Origin: Prolixibacteraceae bacterium
GTDB taxonomy: Bacteria > Bacteroidota > Bacteroidia > Bacteroidales > Prolixibacteraceae
Assembly: GCA_003450125.1 (NCBI GenBank)
Contig: DMFR01000235.1
Coordinates: 1,520 to 6,847 of the forward strand
DNA length: 5,328 nucleotides
Direction of reading: 5' to 3'
Part shown: one piece after another, positions 1 to 5,236 of the stretch
Position numbering within the stretch: position 1 is the first letter of the stretch
How the letters are laid out: each line of letters begins with the position of its first letter
The notes under the pieces: model-generated
The model's input: the letters and a program-made list of their open reading frames with translations, nothing else
What the model was told of the DNA's origin: nothing
Databases searched by the model: none
Translations under genes and position numbers: made by a program

Positions 1-28
1 TACAGATAGGTTACAGAAAGCTTACAGA
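1..28 (-). promoter_or_regulatory. Pho-box-like triple direct repeat (cut by window edge)
   Basis: TACAGA occurs at 1-6, 12-17 and 23-28, an exact 11-bp period. Read on the minus strand this gives three TCTGTA copies, two of them TCTGTAA. PhoB-class winged-helix regulators bind 7-bp direct repeats with 4-bp spacers, and the classical Pho box has CTGTCAT units at this same period. The period is one helical turn and not a multiple of three, so it is not a protein repeat. In this orientation the controlled promoter and gene would lie left of the window, so the target is unseen. That the regulator encoded at 382-1101 binds here is inference from family and proximity. Three short matches could still be chance. 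Confidence 0.4.
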
Positions 29-239
29 AACAGCGAAGCAGGTAACAACAAAACACCTTTGGAAGATAGTTCATTTAGATAAAGAAGGGAAGTTAAAGCA
101 TTTCTTGAGTAAGCCGATGACAAATTGTAGGGTAAATAGAAAGCGACCTCGTTAATTGAAAGTGCTGGCGAGTTTCCGGGCTGATGTTCATAACAGGCTA
201 AAGTTACAAAATTATATTCATTTGCATCAATACAATTAA
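3..239 (+). pseudogene. Possible decayed or chance reading frame with one internal stop
   Basis: One plus-strand frame is open from the left edge to a TAA at 153-155 (50 codons) and then for 27 more codons to a TAA at 237-239. It could be the 3' end of a gene entering from the left, broken by one stop, or chance in AT-rich DNA. I recognise no family in the translation; it is rich in Lys, Arg and His, and has a single Trp. It overlaps the Pho-box-like repeats and a minus-strand promoter candidate, which argues against simple coding DNA. The gene-free stretch 1-381 otherwise holds only these elements and the two hairpins near the regulator's stop. Confidence 0.15.
207..236 (-). promoter_or_regulatory. 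Candidate Bacteroidota-type promoter reading left
   Basis: On the minus strand a TAATTTTG box (214 to 207) fits TAnnTTTG. An ATTG box (236 to 233) lies 18 bp upstream, one mismatch from TTTG. Transcription would start near 200 and run toward the left edge. The first ATG (191 to 189) opens only a 32-codon frame ending at 93, which I do not call a gene. The promoter lies downstream of the regulator's terminator, so it would start a separate unit toward the unseen left neighbour. Confidence 0.3.
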
Positions 240-276
240 GTAGAAATTTTCATCAAAATGATTCAATCTGAAACAC

Positions 277-323
277 AAAAAAAGCCAGGCAACTTTCCTA
301 TATCGGATTGCTTGCCTGGCCTT
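277..323 (-). terminator. Intrinsic terminator of the response regulator
   Basis: GCCAGGCAA (284-292) and TTGCCTGGC (312-320) form a perfect 9-bp stem around a 19-nt loop. The seven As at 277-283 become a U-run directly after the hairpin on the minus strand. Outer A-U and G-U pairs can extend the stem. This is a textbook rho-independent terminator for transcription leaving the regulator gene about 60 bp upstream. There is no T-run on the plus side, so it should act in one direction. Confidence 0.85.
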
Positions 324-341
324 TCAGTATTTGTACAAGGT

Positions 342-374
342 ACTGAGACGATGACTTTAAGTCATCGTCTCAGT
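342..374. repeat. Perfect 16-bp inverted repeat after the regulator stop
   Basis: The arms at 342-357 and 359-374 are exact reverse complements around a single base at 358, so the RNA hairpin would have about 15 pairs and a 3-nt loop. It starts 7 nt after the regulator's TGA on the minus strand and precedes the U-tract terminator. It has no U-run of its own. Plausible roles are a 3'-end stabiliser, a factor-assisted terminator or a protein-binding palindrome; the sequence does not distinguish them. Confidence 0.75.
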
Positions 375-381
375 TGAAGCC

Positions 382-1101
382 TCAATGATTTTCAGGAACA
401 TCGACAAATTTATAGCCGATTCCTTTGAGGGTTTTGATATGATCGTTGCCTATTTTTTCACGCAGCTTGCGGATATGGACATCAATGGTACGGTCACCCA
501 CTACCACGTTGTCTCCCCATACGGAATAATAAATCTCTTCACGGGTAAATACCTTTCCGGGTTTTGAAACCAGCAGCGAGAGCAGTTCAAATTCTTTGCG
601 AGGCAATACCATTTCCTGGCCGTCCTGTACGATCAGGTAACGTTCCTTGTCAATGACCAGGTTGCCAACGATAACGGTATGACCGCTTTCAATAATGGTA
701 GCCTGAGGCATTCCTACGCCAGAGGTGCGTTTCAGGAGTGCTTTCACACGGCTAACCAACACTTTGGGCCTAACGGGTTTGGTGATGTAATCATCGGCTC
801 CAGCTTCAAAGCCTGCAATTTGGGAGTAGTCTTCACCACGGGCAGTCAGGAAAGCAATCATGGTATGCTGAAGAGCGGGTATCCTTCTGATTTCTTCACA
901 GGCGGCAATGCCATCCATTTCAGGCATCATCACATCGAGAATAATCAGGTCAGGCAGTGTTTTCTCAGCTACCTTGATGGCTTCAGCACCATTCTTGGCC
1001 GTGTAAACCTTGTATCCTTCTTTCTCGAGGTTATAGCTGATAAATTCCAGAATATCAACTTCATCATCCACCAGTAAAATTTTATATTGACTGTCGCTCA
1101 T
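382..1101 (-). CDS. OmpR/PhoB-family response regulator
   Basis: A 239-residue two-component regulator, expected to be cytoplasmic and to bind DNA when phosphorylated. The receiver domain (about 7-124) has the acidic pair D12-D13, the phospho-acceptor D56 in LDVMMP, T86 in FLTAR and K108 in TKP. The winged-helix effector domain (about 140-235) includes the recognition-helix segment DRTIDVHIRKLREKIG (203-218) and the closing KGIGYKF hairpin. Length and layout are normal for PhoB/PhoP-type regulators. The ATG is preceded by AT-rich sequence without a Shine-Dalgarno. The upstream neighbour on the same strand is its likely partner kinase, unusually 499 bp away. No clean TAnnTTTG promoter is visible in front; the nearest is TACTTTTA, about 20 nt upstream with no -33 box. 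Phosphate control is inferred from family and the left-edge repeats, so no gene symbol is given. Confidence 0.93.
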   Translation of the reverse strand: MSDSQYKILLVDDEVDILEFISYNLEKEGYKVYTAKNGAEAIKVAEKTLPDLIILDVMMPEMDGIAACEEIRRIPALQHTMIAFLTARGEDYSQIAGFEAGADDYITKPVRPKVLVSRVKALLKRTSGVGMPQATIIESGHTVIVGNLVIDKERYLIVQDGQEMVLPRKEFELLSLLVSKPGKVFTREEIYYSVWGDNVVVGDRTIDVHIRKLREKIGNDHIKTLKGIGYKFVDVPENH

Positions 1102-1186
1102 AGTATATTTGATTTTGACTATAAAAGTATCGTTTACTTTGAATAGGTTGTTACATTTGTTTTAAAATCGCTTGAAAATTAGCAAT

Positions 1187-1201
1187 TTCATTTGAAATGA
1201 A
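1187..1201. repeat. 15-bp palindrome upstream of the regulator
   Basis: TTCATTT (1187-1193) and AAATGAA (1195-1201) are exact inverted arms around one G. The centre lies about 93 bp upstream of the regulator ATG. It could be an operator or a chance palindrome in AT-rich DNA. The rest of 1102-1287 is AT-rich with no reading frame I would call. Confidence 0.3.
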
Positions 1202-1287
1202 CCGCTAGTTTGCCGATTATTTATTAATAGACTGATATTTAGTAATAGAAACTATATAATTTCTTATTTTTTAATAATATAGAAAAA

Positions 1288-1500
1288 GAAAAATAGAACG
1301 CGGATTTACACGGTTTTAGCGGATTGAAAACGGATTTTTTGATACTTCGTATCCGGATTTTCTAAGAATAGACACTTAATATTATCAACTCTTATCAATT
1401 TATTGCTTCCTTGTAGCTTTTTTTGAATCCGTTCCAACTTGTTGGAAATAAATCCGTTTTAAATCCGCTAAACCCGTGTAAATCCGCGTTCTATTTTTTC
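1288..1500. repeat. 213-bp foldback (MITE-like) element between kinase and regulator
   Basis: The left arm (1288-1336) and the reverse complement of the right arm (1451-1500) differ by two substitutions and one inserted A over 49/50 bp. Each arm holds about four CGGATTT-type units spaced 9-11 bp. Each also leads into its own small palindrome: GATAC-TTC-GTATC (1341-1353) on the left and TTCCAAC-TT-GTTGGAA (1432-1447) on the right. These are followed inward by CGGATT (1354-1359) and AATCCG (1426-1431), so the element is symmetric down to a core near 1360-1425. It encodes no protein. Similar CGGATTTACACGG-type repeats are, from memory, common between genes in Bacteroidota and other environmental bacteria. 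I could not define target-site duplications. In RNA it would form a very long hairpin within any kinase-regulator transcript. Confidence 0.85.
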
Positions 1501-1552
1501 TGTATAAATTAAACTTTTTTATCAGCATTCATTTGTATAGAAATGTGATAAG

Positions 1553-1570
1553 AAATAATCCCAATTATTT
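1553..1570. repeat. AT-only inverted repeat after the kinase stop
   Basis: AAATAAT (1553-1559) and ATTATTT (1564-1570) are perfect 7-bp arms around CCCA, about 30 nt past the kinase stop on the minus strand. The stem is weak and no U-run follows, so it is not a convincing terminator. It may give modest 3'-end structure or be chance. Confidence 0.3.
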
Positions 1571-1600
1571 AAAGGCTCTTCCAGAATGAAAAGCAGTTCG

Positions 1601-2641
1601 TTATTTGGCTTTTTGAAGGGTAAAGGTAAAGGTAGTTCCCTTATCGGCAATACTTTTCACATTGATTGTCTGGTCGTGGGCTTCAATGATGTGTTTTACA
1701 ATTGACAACCCGAGACCTGTTCCCCCTTGCTCGCGTGATCTGGATTTATCGACACGGTAGAAGCGTTCAAAAACGCGGGACAAGTCACTTTTATCCATCC
1801 CGATGCCGTTGTCGCTTACCTCAATGAGGATGGTTTCATGCAAATCATAGAACCCGACTTTGACATGGCCCTTCTTTTTCCCATACTTGATCCCGTTACC
1901 CACCAGGTTATTCAGTACTTCCATGATCCGTTTCCTATCGGCATGAATCATTACAGGTTTGTCGCTTTTGGTGGCGAATTCAAGCGATATATTTCTTTCA
2001 TGGGCGAGCATCTGGGCCAGTTCATAGACTTCTTCGGTCAGTTTCACCAGATCAAAATTAACAAAATTGAGTTTCAATTCACCCGACTCCAACTTGGTAA
2101 TTGATTCGAGGTCTTCCACGATGGAAATCATTCGGTCAATGCTCTTTTCGGTTCGCTGAAGATACAGTATGTTGATCTTGGGATCGTCAATACCCCCTTC
2201 AAGCAAAGTTAAGACGTATCCCTGGATATTAAAAATGGGGGTTTTCAATTCATGCGATACATTGCCTACAAATTCCTTACGGTATCTTTCCAGATCTTTA
2301 AGGCGGGTAATTTCCGAGGTCTGGTTTTTTGCCCATTCCTCTACTTCCTTTTGAACATCGGAGATATTGGTAGAACTGAATTTGCTTAAAAGCTTTTCCT
2401 TTTTCCCGCTAATGGGAACTTCGCGAATGGTTTTATAGATGGGTTGAATTTTGTCATTGATGTATCTGTTCAGGATAAAAAGAACCAGGAAATAAGACAT
2501 GGCGCCAAACAGGAGGATGAAAATGATGGAATAGATCGACTCGACATCCTTCTTGGCCAGGATCAGAAAGCCCCCGAAGTTAAAAATCAGTAAGAATACC
2601 GAAATAGAGAGCGACAACCGTTTTGCTGAATACGTCTTCAT
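1601..2641 (-). CDS. PhoR-like membrane sensor histidine kinase
   Basis: A 346-residue two-component kinase predicted to autophosphorylate on His and pass the phosphate to a response regulator, most likely the one encoded at 382-1101. Two transmembrane segments (about 10-29 and 35-57) are joined by only a few residues (KKDVES), so there is almost no periplasmic domain. Sensing probably occurs in the membrane, in the cytoplasm or through a partner. A linker (about 60-118) precedes the HisKA domain with the phospho-acceptor H130 in SHELKTP. The HATPase domain has the N box (NNLVGNGIKY, 244-253), G1 (DNGIG, 277-281), F box (FERFYR, 291-296) and G2 (GGTGLGL, 306-312). No PAS or clear HAMP domain is seen. 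All catalytic motifs are intact. The ATG has no Shine-Dalgarno. The gene follows metK and its terminator by 127 bp and appears to have its own promoter. The closest named relatives would be PhoR-type kinases; the signal is unknown. Confidence 0.93.
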   Translation of the reverse strand: MKTYSAKRLSLSISVFLLIFNFGGFLILAKKDVESIYSIIFILLFGAMSYFLVLFILNRYINDKIQPIYKTIREVPISGKKEKLLSKFSSTNISDVQKEVEEWAKNQTSEITRLKDLERYRKEFVGNVSHELKTPIFNIQGYVLTLLEGGIDDPKINILYLQRTEKSIDRMISIVEDLESITKLESGELKLNFVNFDLVKLTEEVYELAQMLAHERNISLEFATKSDKPVMIHADRKRIMEVLNNLVGNGIKYGKKKGHVKVGFYDLHETILIEVSDNGIGMDKSDLSRVFERFYRVDKSRSREQGGTGLGLSIVKHIIEAHDQTINVKSIADKGTTFTFTLQKAK

Positions 2642-2650
2642 AACCGAATC

Positions 2651-2664
2651 TGGATGGATGGATG
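2651..2664. repeat. Short TGGA tandem repeat in the kinase leader
   Basis: Three and a half copies of TGGA (minus strand: CATCCATCCATCCA) lie 10-23 bp upstream of the kinase ATG, in its 5' untranslated region. A tetranucleotide repeat here could vary in length by slippage and change leader spacing, but at this copy number it is probably stable. It does not form a Shine-Dalgarno. Confidence 0.5.
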
Positions 2665-2702
2665 CAAAATTAACTGTTTTATTGGTTATTTTTCTTAATC
2701 CA

Positions 2703-2736
2703 CAAATGTATAAAACAAAAAAATCCGAATCACAAA
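2703..2736 (-). promoter_or_regulatory. Candidate promoter of the histidine kinase
   Basis: On the minus strand TACATTTG (2710 to 2703) matches the -7 consensus TAnnTTTG and TTTG (2736 to 2733) matches the -33 box. The spacer is 22 bp, slightly long for this promoter class. Transcription would start near 2696, giving a leader of about 55 nt. The -33 box lies in the loop of the metK terminator, so termination and initiation signals overlap. A second -7-like box, TAATTTTG (2672 to 2665), closer to the ATG has no matching -33 box. Confidence 0.5.
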
Positions 2737-2751
2737 TGACCCGGATTCTTT
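2716..2751 (-). terminator. Intrinsic terminator of metK
   Basis: AATCCG (2722-2727) and CGGATT (2742-2747) pair, and the inner segments 2728-2731 and 2738-2741 add four pairs including two G-U, leaving a 6-nt loop. Outer pairs can extend the stem. On the minus strand the hairpin leads into a run of seven Us (As at 2717-2723). It begins about 20 nt after the metK stop. It should separate metK from the kinase, which restarts transcription from its own promoter. Confidence 0.85.
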
Positions 2752-2768
2752 GGATATATTATCTGGAA

Positions 2769-4022
2769 TTAAATTCCAAAGGCAGCTTTGATTCTGTCAA
2801 CATAGTCCAGTTTTTCCCATGTGAACAGTTCTACAAATAATTCAACCCGGCCATTGTAAGGAGATTCAAATACCTTGGTAACGGTTTGAGGTTTGCGCCC
2901 CATGTGTCCGTAAGCAGCCGTTTCCCTGTAGATCGGGTTACGTAGTTTAAGTCTTTCCTCAATAGCGGCAGGGCGAAGGTCAAACAGATGCTGGATCTTT
3001 TCTGAAATCTGGGAATCAGTAAGTCCGGGAAGTGCAGTACCTCTTGTCTCAACATACACGCCTACAGGTTTAGCCACTCCAATGGCATAAGATACCTGAA
3101 CAAGCATTTCACGTGCAACACCTGCGGCAACCATATTCTTAGCTATATGACGGGCAGCATAAGCGGCAGAACGGTCTACTTTCGAAGGATCTTTCCCGGA
3201 AAAGGCGCCGCCACCATGAGCACCGCGTCCACCATAGGTGTCTACAATGATTTTACGGCCTGTAAGCCCGGTATCCCCATGAGGACCACCAATGACAAAT
3301 TTGCCTGTTGGATTGACATGGTAAATAATTTCTCCGTCAAACAACTGCTTTACCCGTTCGGGTAGGTGGGCTTTCACACGGGGAATAAGTATGTCAATCA
3401 CATCCTGTTTGATTTTTGCCAACATGGGTTCATCCGCATCAAAATCATCGTGCTGGGTTGAAACAACAATGGTATGTACCCTTTTTGGAGAATTGTCATC
3501 GTTGTATTCAATCGTAACTTGAGATTTTGAATCAGGACGAAGGTAAGTCATTACCTTTTGTTCACGACGGATAGCGGCCAATTCCACCAAGATGAAGTGA
3601 GACAGTTCAAGCGGCAGGGGCATGTAATTATCGGTTTCCGAGCAGGCAAAACCAAACATCATACCCTGGTCACCGGCACCCTGATCCATCTTATCCAATT
3701 TATCAACCCCACGGTTGATATCAGGACTTTGTTCATGAATGGCACTGAATACACCGCAGGAATCACCATCAAAACGATATTCGGCCTTGGTGTAACCAAT
3801 CTGGTTAATGACTCTACGCGCAGTTTCCTGCACATCCACATAGGTTTTCGATTTTACCTCTCCGGCAAGAACAACCTGTCCGGTGGTAACAAGTGTTTCA
3901 ATGGCCACTTTGGAGTTGGCATCGAAGGCAAGAAATTCATCCAATAAGGCATCAGAAATCTGATCGGATACTTTATCAGGATGGCCTTCTGAAACGGATT
4001 CGCTGGTGAAATAATAACTCAT
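2769..4022 (-). CDS. metK: S-adenosylmethionine synthetase (methionine adenosyltransferase)
   Basis: Makes S-adenosylmethionine from methionine and ATP, releasing phosphate and pyrophosphate; a cytoplasmic enzyme acting as a homo-oligomer and supplying the cell's methyl donor. The 417-residue protein is complete. It shows the N-terminal HPDK (14-17) in SESVSEGHPDKVSDQISDA, the signature GAGDQG (115-120), and the glycine-rich GGGAFSGKD (270-278) that contacts the phosphates. DTYGG (261-265) and HVNPTGKFVIGGPHGDTGLTG (235-255, given here in part) are also family hallmarks. It is about 30 residues longer than the E. coli enzyme, with extra residues around 170-225; from memory this is usual in Bacteroidota. 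The ATG is followed directly by the conserved MSYYFTSESVSEGHP start and has no Shine-Dalgarno. It lies 221 bp after gldA and ends in a clear terminator. The structured leader at 4040-4189 suggests post-transcriptional control. Confidence 0.98.
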   Translation of the reverse strand: MSYYFTSESVSEGHPDKVSDQISDALLDEFLAFDANSKVAIETLVTTGQVVLAGEVKSKTYVDVQETARRVINQIGYTKAEYRFDGDSCGVFSAIHEQSPDINRGVDKLDKMDQGAGDQGMMFGFACSETDNYMPLPLELSHFILVELAAIRREQKVMTYLRPDSKSQVTIEYNDDNSPKRVHTIVVSTQHDDFDADEPMLAKIKQDVIDILIPRVKAHLPERVKQLFDGEIIYHVNPTGKFVIGGPHGDTGLTGRKIIVDTYGGRGAHGGGAFSGKDPSKVDRSAAYAARHIAKNMVAAGVAREMLVQVSYAIGVAKPVGVYVETRGTALPGLTDSQISEKIQHLFDLRPAAIEERLKLRNPIYRETAAYGHMGRKPQTVTKVFESPYNGRVELFVELFTWEKLDYVDRIKAAFGI

Positions 4023-4039
4023 AATTTGATCAATTTTAG

Positions 4040-4080
4040 GTACCTGGGCAATCAGTTAGCCACTGAATAAATTCAGGTAC
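4040..4080 (-). promoter_or_regulatory. metK leader: alternative hairpins close to the start codon
   Basis: In the minus-strand RNA, GUACCUG (4080 to 4074) pairs with CAGGUAC (4046 to 4040), enclosing a second stem UCAGU-GGCUA-ACUGA (4066 to 4052). An alternative stem, CUGAAU-UU-AUUCAG (4076 to 4063), uses bases from both the outer left arm and the inner stem, so the two folds exclude each other. The outer arm ends 17 nt before the AUG. This is the kind of layout seen in translational switches, but only the complementarity is seen; switching is inference. No U-run follows, so an attenuator terminator is unlikely. Confidence 0.45.
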
Positions 4081-4144
4081 AGTAGATTAAAAAAAATGTG
4101 TTATGGAATAATTGATCGTATAGCAAATTAAAAAGCTGGATCGT

Positions 4145-4189
4145 TTTAGCATTTTTTTCCGTGGTTGCAATCAGTACAAATTTATCCAC
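4145..4189 (-). promoter_or_regulatory. SAM-II-like sequence in the metK leader (tentative)
   Basis: In RNA order the leader has GUGG (4189 to 4186), AUUUG (4181 to 4177), six bases, UUGCA (4170 to 4166), CCAC (4164 to 4161), ten bases, then GCUAAA (4150 to 4145). Recalled SAM-II examples share the order P1, AUUU, about six bases, UUGCA, P1', about eleven bases, GCUAAA, and bind S-adenosylmethionine, the metK product. Against it: the P2 pseudoknot helix scores only about three of seven pairs by eye, P1 is only 4 bp, and the element lies over 120 nt from the AUG, whereas SAM-II usually sits next to it. Treat as a lead, not a call. Confidence 0.25.
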
Positions 4190-4207
4190 ATAACAGGTGC
4201 AAATATA
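4177..4207 (-). promoter_or_regulatory. Candidate metK promoter boxes
   Basis: Two boxes on the minus strand match TAnnTTTG: TATATTTG (4207 to 4200) and TAAATTTG (4184 to 4177). The first has an ATTG (4226 to 4223) 15 bp upstream and the second has TTTG (4203 to 4200) 15 bp upstream. Both spacers are shorter than the roughly 19 bp usual for this class. If the first is used, transcription starts near 4193, just before the SAM-II-like sequence; if the second is used, part of that sequence is not transcribed. metK may also be read through from gldA, since no good terminator separates them. Confidence 0.35.
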
Positions 4208-4243
4208 TATACTTTTTGAAGACAATGAAGTCTTTATCTGAAA

Positions 4244-5152
4244 TTATTTTGTCAATTCCTGAAATACATTCTCCAGGCTTTGTTGTTGCTCCTTCAAAGT
4301 CAGCAGCACAAGGTGGTTTGCAACTGCAAACTGAAAAAGCAAGGGGCGCAGATCAAGATTGTTTTCTGATTCAACCAGGAAACTGGCTTTACCGGTTTGT
4401 TCCATCTTTAAAAGGCCTGGAATATTTCGTAGTCTTTCCAATTCAGGAGTCCTATCAAATTCAACCCAAACAGTTTGTTTTTGAGCAAATTGCCCCCCTT
4501 TGAGTTGATCAATTGATCCGTCGGCTACCAGAACACCTTTGTTGATAATGATCACCCGATTACAGACAGCTTCCACTTCCTGCATAATGTGGGTTGAAAG
4601 CATGACCGTTTTGTGTTGGCTGATTTGGCTGATCAATTGCCTGATCTCTTCCAGCTGATTGGGGTCAAGACCTGTTGTTGGCTCGTCCAGAATCAACACA
4701 GCCGGGTCATGAATCAAGGCCTGGGCCAATCCAACCCTCTGGCGGTATCCTTTGGATAGGGCCCCGATCTTTTTGTGTTGCTCGGCTTTCAGTCCGGTGA
4801 GTTCTACCATTTTCAACACCTGTTCCTTCATATTCTGAAGTTGATAAAACCCCGCCACCATTTCCAGGTACTCTCTCACATACAAATCAGTGTACAACGG
4901 ATTATTTTCAGGTAAATAGCCAATTTGTGAACGAATGGCAATGTTGCTGGTCTCTACCATTTGACCGTTAATTTCAACCGATCCACTGTCTGCCGCCAGG
5001 TAGCCTGTGATGATTTTCATCAGTGTCGACTTACCAGCACCGTTGGGTCCCAGGAACCCGACAAGTTCTCCGGTGCCTATTTCAAAGGAAACCTGGTCAA
5101 GGACTTTCTGGGTTCCGTAAGATTTACTTATATTTGATACCTTAATGGTCAT
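4244..5152 (-). CDS. gldA: GldA-type ABC transporter ATP-binding subunit
   Basis: A 302-residue cytoplasmic ATPase of the ABC-2/CcmA type that would energise a membrane partner. In Flavobacterium, GldA works with GldF and GldG and is associated with gliding. Motifs are intact: Walker A GPNGAGKST (35-43), Q-loop region IGYLPENNPLY (77-87) with E at the usual Q position as I recall for this family, signature LSKGYRQRV (132-140), Walker B AVLILDEP (151-158) with catalytic E157, GLDPNQ (161-166) and H-loop STH (186-188). The C-terminal 80-90 residues form the GldA-specific tail ending in LENVFQELTK, which resembles the Flavobacterium protein as I recall it. The ATG, giving MTIKVSNISKSYG, fits the family start and has no Shine-Dalgarno. 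The gldF/gldG partners are not seen: metK follows, and the divergent gene at 5290 is too short to identify. Many non-gliding Bacteroidota keep gldA-like genes, so motility is not established. Confidence 0.9.
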   Translation of the reverse strand: MTIKVSNISKSYGTQKVLDQVSFEIGTGELVGFLGPNGAGKSTLMKIITGYLAADSGSVEINGQMVETSNIAIRSQIGYLPENNPLYTDLYVREYLEMVAGFYQLQNMKEQVLKMVELTGLKAEQHKKIGALSKGYRQRVGLAQALIHDPAVLILDEPTTGLDPNQLEEIRQLISQISQHKTVMLSTHIMQEVEAVCNRVIIINKGVLVADGSIDQLKGGQFAQKQTVWVEFDRTPELERLRNIPGLLKMEQTGKASFLVESENNLDLRPLLFQFAVANHLVLLTLKEQQQSLENVFQELTK

Positions 5153-5236
5153 TGATGTCTGATTTTAAGTTCCGTAAAAGTAAAGATTTCTGCGGATTCA
5201 ACCATCCACATTTATTTTTCTTTATGACTTTTGGCC

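Noticed and set aside
2..74. Minus-strand ATG frame open to the left edge (24 codons, cysteine-rich)
   Set aside because: It crosses the Pho-box-like repeats, has odd composition and no supporting signal. More sequence to the left would be needed to judge it.
93..191. 32-codon minus-strand frame just downstream of the promoter candidate at 207-236
   Set aside because: It is short, lacks a ribosome-binding signal and resembles no family I know. Frames of this size are expected by chance in this DNA.
679..1077. 132-codon plus-strand frame inside the response regulator
   Set aside because: It is an antisense shadow of a gene with all regulator motifs intact, and its translation shows no domain. 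The other long antisense frames inside the kinase, metK and gldA are rejected for the same reason.
1153..1170. Possible second Pho-like repeat in front of the regulator (TTACA/TTTGTT region)
   Set aside because: The two units match poorly at 11-bp spacing and do not resemble the left-edge repeats, so autoregulation is not supported from sequence.
1288..1500. CRISPR array or tandem repeat reading of the CGGATTT units
   Set aside because: Units are short, spaced 9-11 bp and arranged as inverted arms, with no repeat-spacer structure and no cas genes.
4026..4033. TTGATCAA palindrome just before the metK ATG
   Set aside because: An 8-bp palindrome in AT-rich leader DNA is likely chance. It is too short for a confident operator call.
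4218..4236. Hairpin AAGAC-TTCATT-GTCTT after the gldA stop as a terminator
   Set aside because: The stem is only 5 bp and no U-run follows, so it does not meet the intrinsic terminator pattern.
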